The notes under the pieces are model-generated. The model was not told the DNA's origin. It did not search any database and saw only the letters and a list, made by a program, of their open reading frames with translations. From JBMFOH01 sp049969715 [NCBI: bacterium] (lineage in GTDB: Bacteria > DUMJ01): 26,657 nt of DNA. Of the stretch, positions 14,692-23,136 are shown piece by piece (position 1 is the first letter of the stretch; every line of letters begins with the position of its first letter). The stretch spans positions 1 to 26,657 of the forward strand of contig JBMFOH010000023.1 of the NCBI GenBank assembly GCA_049969715.1. The letters run 5' to 3'. The translations under genes were made by a program, and so were the position numbers.

Positions 14692-16470
14692 GTGAAATAT
14701 CTAATTAGACTAGTGAAGATAGCTAGACCATATTGGAAATATCTAGTAATTGCAGGAATTAGTGCATTGGCTATAACAGGGATAAACCTTCTGGGACCTT
14801 GGCTTATAAGGCAGCTTATTGACATCATTACAAACTTACATCAATATCCTGATCCAAGAAGATATATAATGAGGCTCTCTATTCTCCTTACCCTTTCATA
14901 CATAGCAAGGGTTCTATTTCAGTTTCTAAGCAACTATCTAGCTCACTATGCTGCCTGGCATTTAGTTGCTTATATGCGAGGTTTGGTATACGATAAACTC
15001 CAACAGTTATCTTTCAGATATTTCCAGGAAAGACAAACAGGACAGATTATGTCGAGAGTAATAAATGATACCGCTAATTTTGAATCATTAATCGCTCATG
15101 CGGTCCCTGACCTCTTTACCAATATTCTTATAATACTTGGAGTGGCTATTATACTATTCTTGGTAAATCCGACCTTGGCATTCTTATCTCTAATACCTAT
15201 TCCTTTTCTGGTATATGGTGGCACAACCTTTGCAAAACGCATCCTTCCTAACTTTAGAGAGGCACAGAGAGTACTTGCAGATTTAAATGCCGCGCTTCAG
15301 GATAATATCTCCGGTATCCGTGAGATTCAATTATTCAATCAACAGAAGAGAGAGTTAGATAAGATTAATAATAAGGTTTATAAACATACCTCTGCCCTTC
15401 TCAATGCTTTAAAATTGAGCGCCATATTCCATCCTACTGTAAGCTTTTTGAGCTCAATAGGAACAGTAGCTGTCGTCTCTGTAGGAGGGTTTATGGCTCT
15501 ACACGGGAAGATCTCTGTAGGGGATATAGTAGGTTTTATCCTCTATCTTAGTATGTTCTATCAACCGGTGACAGCGCTTAGTCAGGTAATAGAAAATGTA
15601 CAGCAGGCTCTAGCTGGCGCTGAGAGAGTCTTCGAGGTATTAGAGACAGAATCAGAAATTAAAGAAAAACCAAATGCGATTGAGCTCAAAAATGTTAGAG
15701 GGAAGGTAACGTTTGAAGATGTAAGTTTTTCATACAATGAAGGTATACCAATTTTAAAGAATATCTCATTTAACGTGGAACCTGGGCAGATGGTTGCCTT
15801 TGTTGGACCCACTGGAGTTGGAAAGACAACAATAATGTCTCTATTGGTTCGTTTCTTTGACCCAGATTCAGGAAGTATAAAGATAGATGATATAGATATT
15901 AGAGAGGTTACCTTAAAATCACTCCATGACAACATAAGCGTAGTAATGCAAGACGTGTTCTTATTTGACGGGACCATAACAGAAAATATTGCCTATGGGA
16001 AAGAGGATGCTACTATAGACGAGATAATAAATGCTGCAAAGATTGCCTGTGCTCATGACTTTATTATGGAACTCTCTGATGGATACAATACACATATAGG
16101 GGAAAGAGGAGTTAAGCTCTCAGGTGGACAGAAACAGAGATTAGCAATTGCTAGGGCAATCTTAAAAAATGCCCCTATCTTAGTCTTCGATGAAGCTACC
16201 TCCTCTGTTGATACAGAAACAGAAACTAAGATTCAACAGGCAATAAATAATCTGGCAGGAAAAAGGACAATCTTTATTATAGCTCATAGATTGTCTACTG
16301 TAAAACGGGCAGACAAGATCATCGTATTAAAAGAAGGAGAAATAGTAGAAGAGGGAACACACGAAGAGCTCCTCGCTCTAAAGGAACTATACTACCATCT
16401 ATGTTCTGTTCAATTTATAGAACAAGAGTTGTATAATGCTAATAAGGTAGAAGCCTTAGAAGAAACCTAA
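14692..16470 (+). CDS. ABC exporter, fused permease-ATPase (MsbA/BmrA-like)
   Basis: 592 residues, standard half-transporter. The N-terminal domain (about 1-310) has six membrane helices. The nucleotide-binding domain has Walker A VGPTGVGKTT (371-380), Q-loop VVMQD (Q420), signature LSGGQKQRLAIARA (476-489), Walker B ILVFDEA (496-502) and the switch histidine in IIAHRLST. It works as a homodimer or with a partner half elsewhere, exporting lipids, drugs or peptides; the substrate is unknown. Start at GTG 14692, eight bases after AAAGGGG; the protein begins directly in the first cytoplasmic helix. It is divergent from the moxR operon and shares its regulatory gap. A single exporter without a paired second half nearby favours a homodimer. 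Confidence 0.92.
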   Translation: MKYLIRLVKIARPYWKYLVIAGISALAITGINLLGPWLIRQLIDIITNLHQYPDPRRYIMRLSILLTLSYIARVLFQFLSNYLAHYAAWHLVAYMRGLVYDKLQQLSFRYFQERQTGQIMSRVINDTANFESLIAHAVPDLFTNILIILGVAIILFLVNPTLAFLSLIPIPFLVYGGTTFAKRILPNFREAQRVLADLNAALQDNISGIREIQLFNQQKRELDKINNKVYKHTSALLNALKLSAIFHPTVSFLSSIGTVAVVSVGGFMALHGKISVGDIVGFILYLSMFYQPVTALSQVIENVQQALAGAERVFEVLETESEIKEKPNAIELKNVRGKVTFEDVSFSYNEGIPILKNISFNVEPGQMVAFVGPTGVGKTTIMSLLVRFFDPDSGSIKIDDIDIREVTLKSLHDNISVVMQDVFLFDGTITENIAYGKEDATIDEIINAAKIACAHDFIMELSDGYNTHIGERGVKLSGGQKQRLAIARAILKNAPILVFDEATSSVDTETETKIQQAINNLAGKRTIFIIAHRLSTVKRADKIIVLKEGEIVEEGTHEELLALKELYYHLCSVQFIEQELYNANKVEALEET

Positions 16471-16733
16471 GGGGTCTATTAAATCCCACATTGTTCAGAT
16501 GGAACTATTTCTAGTCGACCTCTTTTGTTCTCTATTAGTATTGGAGAGAATGTCTTAAAGCGCAGTAAAGTGTCATTTATTGTCCCTCTAATTCAAAGAT
16601 AAAAACTTCAAAAATTACGATTATCCTTTTAGCGTGATAATACAGGAGAATGCTATCTCTTGAAGCTATTCAGTTCCGGCCCCTGGGGCAAATGGTACAT
16701 TTATCCTTAATAAGATTAGGTAGGCAAAGTACT
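16471..16733. other. Intergenic region between convergent genes, no gene seen
   Basis: No open frame with a ribosome-binding site is seen on either strand. Several weak hairpins occur: TTCTCT/AGAGAA (16528-16550), ATTATC/GATAAT near 16620-16643, and GCCC-CTG-GGGC near 16680. None has a convincing T-tract, so no terminator is called. Confidence 0.4.
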
Positions 16734-17915
16734 CTAAAATGGATTATTATTAAATGTATACGACCTCTCAAACACTCTACCAATCTCTTCTACTACCTTA
16801 GCGTCACCTAAAAGTTTTTTACGAATAAATGCCTCCTCTGGAGTAACATAGCCGGTGAATATCTGACTAAATGTCTGAATAGTACAACTTAATTCCCCTC
16901 TACTAACTTCATTCACTTCGATATTACCATTTCTTATCTCAACTGAAAAGCTTCTGTTATTCCATTCAGCATCACGATCAGAGATAGATATAGAAAAATG
17001 AATATTTATATCCTTCCTATAGGTCCTGTTTAATAATGCCTCTTTTACATCAACTACTCTAAACATCATCCCCGGAGAGACCTCTATCTTAATCCTTGGA
17101 TTAGGTAGGTCTAAATGGAGTCTTTCGTCAGGAGTAGTAGACCAAGATGCCTCTCTAATCTGAGCCTGATGGGCAAATATAAACCAAAATAATCCCTCTT
17201 TTGCCTCCTGATCTAGATATATCATCTCATAGATATTCATCTTACCTTCTTTTATGGAATATACTATATATCCCCTAGCCCTATTCTCGTTATTAAACCA
17301 GAGATACGCATACCTTGGATAATCTCTTCTATACGGGTCTTGTAAGACAAAGTCTCTCCATAGAAGTTCGTTACGAATAGCACAACAGTTATGTTTTTCC
17401 ACATATTCCATATATATGGCATCTAAAATAGATAGATCCTCTTCTCTGAATGGCTTTACTGTACCAACCTTCTTATTGAAACTAGAGAATTGCTCGATAG
17501 GGATTGTATAATTTATTCTTTCGAACCCTAACTCCCAACCATACTTTCTATAAAATTCATAGGAAAAAGGACCAAGCATAGAGACAAGTTGTCTTCGTTC
17601 CTTCATAATTTTCAATGAAGCTCTCAATAGTTCAGCCACCCTTCCTCCATGTCTACCTTCTGGCATAGAAGAAACAGTAGCAATTCCTCCCATACCAAAC
17701 GAAGCCCCATAGATATAGATATCAAAGGGTATAATGAATAGCATTGCAATTAATACATTAGATTCGTCATAGTACCCTAGGATTGCATCTTGAGGTATAT
17801 ACCTTTCCAGAAGCTCTTTAGCCTTAGATTTAACCTCGTTAAGCCATGGAAAGCAATACGTCATCAACTGAAGGACTCGATCATATTCTTCGTTCTTTAC
17901 TAATCTTATTCCCAT
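16734..17915 (-). CDS. Eis-type N-acetyltransferase with C-terminal SCP2-like domain
   Basis: 393 residues, the length of Eis (enhanced intracellular survival) family acetyltransferases. The first GNAT domain holds FGMGGIATVSSMPEGRHGGRVAELL (about 73-97), the acetyl-CoA-binding loop, then LVSMLGPFSYEFYRKYGWELGF, corresponding to the Eis segment with the general-acid Tyr (probably Y122 here). A second GNAT-like domain spans about 150-285. The C-terminal about 100 residues resemble an SCP2 sterol-carrier fold (FSVEIRNGNIEVNEVSRGELSCTI, FTGYVTPEEA). The protein ends in -NNNPF; in mycobacterial Eis the C-terminal carboxylate of a Phe serves as the base, so the end is probably functional. Natural substrate unknown (Eis acetylates amines, including aminoglycosides). 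It is the last gene of the operon, 14 bases after the PHP gene. Confidence 0.87.
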   Translation of the reverse strand: MGIRLVKNEEYDRVLQLMTYCFPWLNEVKSKAKELLERYIPQDAILGYYDESNVLIAMLFIIPFDIYIYGASFGMGGIATVSSMPEGRHGGRVAELLRASLKIMKERRQLVSMLGPFSYEFYRKYGWELGFERINYTIPIEQFSSFNKKVGTVKPFREEDLSILDAIYMEYVEKHNCCAIRNELLWRDFVLQDPYRRDYPRYAYLWFNNENRARGYIVYSIKEGKMNIYEMIYLDQEAKEGLFWFIFAHQAQIREASWSTTPDERLHLDLPNPRIKIEVSPGMMFRVVDVKEALLNRTYRKDINIHFSISISDRDAEWNNRSFSVEIRNGNIEVNEVSRGELSCTIQTFSQIFTGYVTPEEAFIRKKLLGDAKVVEEIGRVFERSYTFNNNPF

Positions 17916-17929
17916 ATCTTCTCTCCTTT

Positions 17930-19195
17930 CTATCTCTGCCAGTATAGTTTGTAAAATTCCTCTAAATCTCTTTTATAGAACCCAGGCTCCTTATTATCCG
18001 CCTTTCCTGTTATATATCTTATCATAAATTTCCCTTCTTCTTCACATATCTTGTCATGAGTAGGAAAGATCTCTCTTATCAAAAATTGTGTAAAGAGAAC
18101 TAACCTTAGACTTCCATAGACCCTAGGTTCTCTCTGAGGAATTGCTTCTACCCCAACACTGTAACCTAACCTTATACTCTCTATAATATCTTTCAGTTCT
18201 AGAGTAGGAGAAAAGACTACAGTGTAGTACCAGCCAAAGAGACTTCCTGTTTCACAGCCATGGGCATCGGTAACTCCAACTACAGGGATACTCTTTCCTC
18301 TAGACCTTTCATAGTAAGAGACTATCTGTAAATTATTTGAAACTAACTCATGCATATGATATCCTCCTACTATCTCTACCGCATCAAAAGGCTCCTTATC
18401 ATAGAGAAGATTGAAAAGCCTTTCAGATATATAGTAACCTTCCTTAACTCGCCAGAAAGGATGAGCAAAAACACCAAGTCCTCCACCTTCTCTAATCTTA
18501 TCGAAACACCATATAGATGATGCCAATTGAGAACGTTCAGGTATATCAGGAATTTCTTTCTTTAGTTTCTCTTCTATCTCTGAGACCTCTCTATCGTACC
18601 CTTCTCTTTCCTTGTCGAATAATTCATTGATGCTAAAGCTACCACCAAAATTTACTATATGTAGAGGATTATTTGGTGGATGAACCTCTTCCCCCGGGAA
18701 TATCTTAAAACTTAGGTCTAAACCTTTAAAGGTTTCTATCGCTTCTATAGATGGGAAATATCTTCTGTGGTCTGTTATAGACAAAAAGTCTAACCCTATC
18801 TTTCTGGAGGAACTAGCCACATAGGCAGGAGATTCTATTCCATCCGAATAGTAGGTATGTATGTGCATATCCCCTTTATAGGGTGTCCTATACAATAGGT
18901 CTTCTTCTACAGAATAGAGGGAGAATGAAAACGTCCTACTACCTACTTCTATATAGATTATATGTTCCTGCTCTCCCTCAAAGAAACCTTCAATGTGAAA
19001 CTTATTTCCATCTCGTTTTAAGCTAATACTCTGATATTCATTCTTGCTAGGGTAGTTTACTGAATAGTGAGTAACTTTATACTCACCTTCAGGCAGATGC
19101 CAGCTAGAGAATTTCGGCTCTAATGTCACAACCGTCTTACTATTGGACCTTACTATCCTTGGATAGATCTTAAAATAATTATCCAGACTTATCAT
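17930..19195 (-). CDS. CehA/McbA-like PHP-domain metallohydrolase
   Basis: 421 residues from the ATG at 19195, which overlaps the upstream TGA (ATGA) and is preceded by AAAGGAGG; a longer open frame back to 19279 would run into the MFS gene. An N-terminal beta-sandwich-like part (about 1-100) precedes the PHP domain: GDMHIHTYYSDG (H111, H113, D118), SITDHR (D142, H143), FPGEEVHPP (E169/E170, H172), NPLHIVNFGG (H179), GVFAHPFW (H245) and GVTDAHG (D310, H312). All expected metal ligands are present. Such enzymes hydrolyse phosphate or other esters. With no signal peptide it acts in the cytoplasm. Directly downstream of an organophosphate-type transporter gene, it is a good candidate to hydrolyse the imported compound. 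Substrate not determined. Confidence 0.85.
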   Translation of the reverse strand: MISLDNYFKIYPRIVRSNSKTVVTLEPKFSSWHLPEGEYKVTHYSVNYPSKNEYQSISLKRDGNKFHIEGFFEGEQEHIIYIEVGSRTFSFSLYSVEEDLLYRTPYKGDMHIHTYYSDGIESPAYVASSSRKIGLDFLSITDHRRYFPSIEAIETFKGLDLSFKIFPGEEVHPPNNPLHIVNFGGSFSINELFDKEREGYDREVSEIEEKLKKEIPDIPERSQLASSIWCFDKIREGGGLGVFAHPFWRVKEGYYISERLFNLLYDKEPFDAVEIVGGYHMHELVSNNLQIVSYYERSRGKSIPVVGVTDAHGCETGSLFGWYYTVVFSPTLELKDIIESIRLGYSVGVEAIPQREPRVYGSLRLVLFTQFLIREIFPTHDKICEEEGKFMIRYITGKADNKEPGFYKRDLEEFYKLYWQR

Positions 19196-20370
19196 TTCTT
19201 GTTCCTCCTTTGCGTTAGATATACACTTAATATTCCTACTGCAGATAATATCCCCCATAAAAGAATAATTTTTTGCCATCCAAAACGGGTAGATACAATA
19301 CCAGTAATAACACTAGCCAGGGCTGAACCTACATATGAAGAAAAGTCAAGGAAACCTGCTACGGTAGATGTGCTATTATATCTTGCGAATCTCAAAGGGA
19401 TATTTGCCAATAAGAGGACATTTATCCCATAGAGAAGGGCAGAAGATACACCTATGAGAGCTATGGTTAGAAGGACATTAAATCCTAACAGGACAAATAG
19501 AAAACTGCATACTATTAGATTGGCGAGGTATAAAAGTCCTACTGATATTTCCTCCCTATTATTGTTTTTATAATTTATCCATCCAGCAGAAAATAATCCA
19601 AGTAAACCGAGAAATGGAATAAACAATGTAAATGATGGTACACTTTCTCCAAAGGTCTCTTTCAGGAGGGTTGGAGTCCAAAGTCCAATACTTTCTTTTA
19701 TTACCCCTTGAACCAAACAAGCAATACCTACTAAAAGTATGCTCAGAGTGAGAAGGCTTTTTATAGATAGATTTGTAAAATCTAAATCCTTTCCTCTAAC
19801 ATCCTCTTTTCTATCTGGGAGAAGCTTAATCCAACATATAGAAAATATTAACACCAGTACCCCCGGGATATAGAATACCAATCTCCAGTTTATATCCTTA
19901 ATTAATCTTCCTATAGGTCCCCAGTAGATTATGTAACCTATAAACATAGATGTAGAGATACCAATACCAATCTTATTATTATCTTCTCCTGAAAACCACA
20001 AACCTAACGTTCTTACGATTGGACCCCAAAGCATTGAGAGAAGAAAACCATTCATCCCCCAAAGAATGGTAAAGAGGACCCTGTTATTCATAGAACCTAA
20101 TGTTATATTTATTAATGAGGAGAAGAATAGGGAGATAAATATAAATATCTTGGAATTTACTCTATCTCCAATGTATCCGTTTATAAGCTGACCAAAAGCA
20201 TAGGACCAGAAGAATAGACTTCCTATTAAACCTATAAAAGCCTTGTCCCACCCTAAATCTCTAATAAGATTTGGAATTATTATTGACAGGTTCGTTCTAC
20301 AAAGATAAGCTCCTGCATAGGCACACCAGGAGAGAATAAAAACCCTTTTTTGTAAAGGCATTGTCCCCAT
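19192..20370 (-). CDS. MFS transporter, organophosphate:phosphate antiporter (OPA)-like
   Basis: 392 residues with about twelve membrane helices. The start QKRVFILSWCAYAGAYLCRTNLSIIIPNLIRDLGW resembles GlpT/UhpT/UhpC proteins, where a conserved Arg follows the first helix. FGQLINGYIGDRVNSKIF is the MFS motif A region, and WRLVFYIPGVLVLI matches the middle of the family. OPA members exchange glycerol-3-phosphate or sugar phosphates for phosphate, or act as UhpC-like sensors. At 392 aa it is somewhat short for the family (about 430-450). The ribosome-binding site is weak, and the start lies only 9 bases after the ATPase stop codon, consistent with coupling. Substrate not certain; the OPA assignment is from resemblance of the first helices and the operon. 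Confidence 0.72.
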   Translation of the reverse strand: MGTMPLQKRVFILSWCAYAGAYLCRTNLSIIIPNLIRDLGWDKAFIGLIGSLFFWSYAFGQLINGYIGDRVNSKIFIFISLFFSSLINITLGSMNNRVLFTILWGMNGFLLSMLWGPIVRTLGLWFSGEDNNKIGIGISTSMFIGYIIYWGPIGRLIKDINWRLVFYIPGVLVLIFSICWIKLLPDRKEDVRGKDLDFTNLSIKSLLTLSILLVGIACLVQGVIKESIGLWTPTLLKETFGESVPSFTLFIPFLGLLGLFSAGWINYKNNNREEISVGLLYLANLIVCSFLFVLLGFNVLLTIALIGVSSALLYGINVLLLANIPLRFARYNSTSTVAGFLDFSSYVGSALASVITGIVSTRFGWQKIILLWGILSAVGILSVYLTQRRNKK

Positions 20371-20379
20371 AATTTTAAG

Positions 20380-21438
20380 CTATCTCAAGGGTACCAAAGC
20401 CTCAGGAGGAATAGAAAAATTTATCTTCTCTCCCTCTCTAGGGATATCTACAGTTCTCTGGTTAAAAATATCTATATATAGATTGTAAGAGTTCCATTCT
20501 ACTAGAAGCTTTATTATTGAACCTGCAAAAATAACCTTTGTTACCTTGCCTTCAAATGTATTTATCTCCTTTTCTCCATACGATAAAATCCTTATATTTT
20601 CAGGTCTAAACATAAAATCTAGCTCTCTATTTTCGGCTAAAAGATGAGAAACGGCAACTTTAATTTTTGCATTATTCAATTCTATAATACCCTCATTATA
20701 GTCTATTACCTTCCCCTTTATAAGATTTAACTGACCAACGAAATTTGCCACAAAACCAGTTACTGGTGTATTGTAAATTTCTAAAGGGGTACCTATCTGC
20801 TCTATCTTACCACGATTCATCACTATTACAAAATCTGACATAGATAAAGCTTCTTCTTGATCATGAGTCACATATACTGTAGTTATCTTGAGTTTTCTTT
20901 GTAATTCTCTAATCTCCTCTCTCAAAGCAACTCTAATCTTGGCATCCAAGGCACTCAAGGGCTCATCTAAAAGTAATACATCTGGCTCTATTGCTAAAGC
21001 TCTCGCTAAAGCCACCCTCTGTTGCTGTCCTCCACTAAGCTGATATGGATAGTGATTTTTTACTCCTGTAAGTTTAATAAGCTCCAGAAGAGTTTCTACC
21101 CGCTCTTTAATAATCTTTGACGGCATTCTTCTTACTTTTAGCCCATAAGCAATGTTATCGTATGCAGTAAGATTAGGGAATAATGCATAAGATTGGAAAA
21201 CCATACCTATATTTCGTTTATTTGGCGGTAAAAAGGTAATATCTATCCCATTTAGAAATATTTTCCCTTCATCAGGTAATTCAAAACCTGCTATCATCCT
21301 TAATGTAGTAGTCTTTCCACAACCGCTAGGTCCTAGAAGAGAAATAAATTCTCCCTTTCTTATGCTAAAAGTTATATGGTCCACTGCAGCCAAGTCACCA
21401 AACTTTTTTGAAATAGATTCTACACTTAGATAGAACAT
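20380..21438 (-). CDS. ABC transporter ATPase, PotA/FbpC type
   Basis: 352 residues. Walker A GPSGCGKT (36-43), Q-loop MVFQSYALFP, signature YQLSGGQQQRVALARAL (132-148), Walker B VLLLDEPLSALD (154-165) and switch His in YVTHDQEEALSM (H192). The C-terminal about 115 residues form a TOBE regulatory domain (FMFRPENIRIL, then VTKVIFAGSIIKLLVEW). This is the energy-coupling subunit of the importer made with the two permeases encoded just upstream. Start supported by GAGGGGGAG. The same family serves polyamine, iron, sulfate and 2-aminoethylphosphonate importers, so sequence alone does not give the substrate. Confidence 0.92.
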   Translation of the reverse strand: MFYLSVESISKKFGDLAAVDHITFSIRKGEFISLLGPSGCGKTTTLRMIAGFELPDEGKIFLNGIDITFLPPNKRNIGMVFQSYALFPNLTAYDNIAYGLKVRRMPSKIIKERVETLLELIKLTGVKNHYPYQLSGGQQQRVALARALAIEPDVLLLDEPLSALDAKIRVALREEIRELQRKLKITTVYVTHDQEEALSMSDFVIVMNRGKIEQIGTPLEIYNTPVTGFVANFVGQLNLIKGKVIDYNEGIIELNNAKIKVAVSHLLAENRELDFMFRPENIRILSYGEKEINTFEGKVTKVIFAGSIIKLLVEWNSYNLYIDIFNQRTVDIPREGEKINFSIPPEALVPLR

Positions 21439-21452
21439 TTATCTCCCCCTCG

Positions 21453-22277
21453 CTACTTTAGTATAGGAATTTCTTTCTTTTCTCCCACGATTCCTCGAAC
21501 TATTCTTATTACAACAAAAGAAGCTATAGTAACCATTATAAAATATACCACTGTTAGAACACTAGCAATATGTCCTTCTGTGTTCATTGCTGTATATAAA
21601 TAAACTTGAAGTGTCTTAAATCTTGCCCCTAATAATAGATTTACTAGAGTAAACTCTCCTAAAAGTCCAGCGAACGTCAATAAACTTGCATTGATGATTC
21701 CTGGAGTGATGTTTGGTATTATTACTCTGAAGAATGTCTCTATCATACCTGCACCCAAACTCTGTGAAGCCTCTGTGAGGCTTTTAACATCTATACTTTG
21801 TAGGCTATTACTTATTACAAAATACATAGAGGGAAGACCTACTGAAACATAAGAGAAGAGAAGTATATATATTGTTCCTGCTATAGGAATGGGGGGTTTT
21901 GAATATATCTGTATTAAACCAAGAGCAAGTATAACCCCTGGCAACACATAGGGGAAAAGCGTAAAAAATCTTACGAAAGGTTCCAACAAGTTTAGACTAC
22001 ATCTAACTATATAAGCAGTTGGTAGTATTATAATAAGTCCAACAATAACACTTATAGAGCTTATAAGCATAGACCTTCCGATAGAGATTAGTAAATCCCT
22101 ATTGGTAAGAGATTGGAAATACCACTTGAGGGTATAAGAGTTCGGAAGAGGGCTACCTACCTCCCAACTATCAGATACACTAAAGATTAATATGGCTAAG
22201 ATTGGCAAGATTAAATATACAACGAAGAAAAGTAGTATTATCTTTTCTAAAACGTTAGTTCTTTTCACTTTTGCCAT
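21453..22277 (-). CDS. ABC transporter permease, PotC-like
   Basis: 274 residues with six membrane helices (first ILEKIILLFFVVYLILPILAILIF). The EAA loop reads SLTEASQSLGAGMIETFFRVIIPNITPG near 166-193. Second channel subunit of the importer. It overlaps the preceding permease gene by 13 bases, indicating translational coupling. Confidence 0.9.
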   Translation of the reverse strand: MAKVKRTNVLEKIILLFFVVYLILPILAILIFSVSDSWEVGSPLPNSYTLKWYFQSLTNRDLLISIGRSMLISSISVIVGLIIILPTAYIVRCSLNLLEPFVRFFTLFPYVLPGVILALGLIQIYSKPPIPIAGTIYILLFSYVSVGLPSMYFVISNSLQSIDVKSLTEASQSLGAGMIETFFRVIIPNITPGIINASLLTFAGLLGEFTLVNLLLGARFKTLQVYLYTAMNTEGHIASVLTVVYFIMVTIASFVVIRIVRGIVGEKKEIPILK

Positions 22278-23131
22278 AATTGTGCCCTTCTATTCATCCT
22301 TAAATTTACTATTAACGACAGAATAAGTAAAAGGCCTAAAACTACCGCTAATGCATCAGCCTTTCCATAATCGGGATTTACCTCACTAGTAAGAAAATGG
22401 GCCAATCTCAATGTTATTATATTAAACGTTCCATTAGTTAAAGCCTGAGGGGTGACGTAGGCTCCAAGAGCATTGGCAAAAAGTATCACAAATGTCGCTA
22501 CAATCCCAGGGGTTAGCACAGGGATCCCTACAGTTTTCCAAAAGTACCACTCCGATGCCCCCAGGCTAAGAGAAGCTTCTCTCCACTCCTTTTTAATAGC
22601 AAAGAATGATGGATAAATAAGTAATGTAGCTAATGGGATCTGAAAGTAAAGATAAGCTATAGATATACCTACAATAGAGTAGAGAGAGAAACCTTCATAT
22701 ATATTAATTCCTAATTGTTTTAAAATAAATGTAGTAATAATTCCATTTGTTCCAAGTAAAATAATATACCCAAAGGCTAAGGGGACCCCGGCAAAATTAG
22801 ATGTGACATTTGTAAAGATAAGAAGCAGATTTTTAGTTCTTTCACTTATTTTAAATAAGGCATACGACGTAAGGATGCCAATAACAAGTCCAGCAATACT
22901 AGATATCAAAGAAATATTTAAACTATTTAGGATAGAGATTTGATAGTATCTCCTAGTGAGAACCGCATAATAGTTAGAAAGACCAACAAATCTACCATCC
23001 ATATCGATAAAACTACCTCTGATAAGATTTACTGCTGGAAGCAGAAGAAACATAAAAGAGATGATAAAGAAGGGGGATATCAATATAATACTCATTAGGT
23101 TATTTTCTAGATATCGTATGCCTCTTTTCAT
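22265..23131 (-). CDS. ABC transporter permease, PotB-like
   Basis: 288 residues with six membrane helices (first LMSIILISPFFIISFMFLLLPAVNLI). The EAA loop is EWREASLSLGASEWYFWKTVGIPVLTPG near 183-210. First channel subunit. It starts 5 bases after the binding-protein stop. The ribosome-binding site is distant (AGGAGG about 20 bases away, inside the end of the upstream gene), so it is probably translated by coupling. Confidence 0.9.
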   Translation of the reverse strand: MKRGIRYLENNLMSIILISPFFIISFMFLLLPAVNLIRGSFIDMDGRFVGLSNYYAVLTRRYYQISILNSLNISLISSIAGLVIGILTSYALFKISERTKNLLLIFTNVTSNFAGVPLAFGYIILLGTNGIITTFILKQLGINIYEGFSLYSIVGISIAYLYFQIPLATLLIYPSFFAIKKEWREASLSLGASEWYFWKTVGIPVLTPGIVATFVILFANALGAYVTPQALTNGTFNIITLRLAHFLTSEVNPDYGKADALAVVLGLLLILSLIVNLRMNRRAQLWQK

Positions 23132-23136
23132 ATTTT

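Noticed and set aside
15582-15977. 131-codon open frame on the minus strand
   Set aside because: Antisense shadow of the ABC exporter gene, with no start signals and no recognisable domain.
16471-16733. Remnant gene or mobile-element end in the 263-bp gap
   Set aside because: No terminal inverted repeats, no target duplication and no meaningful translation were found.
19196-19279. Longer start for the CehA/McbA-like protein
   Set aside because: Would overlap the MFS gene by 88 bases; the ATG at 19195 has AAAGGAGG and an ATGA junction.
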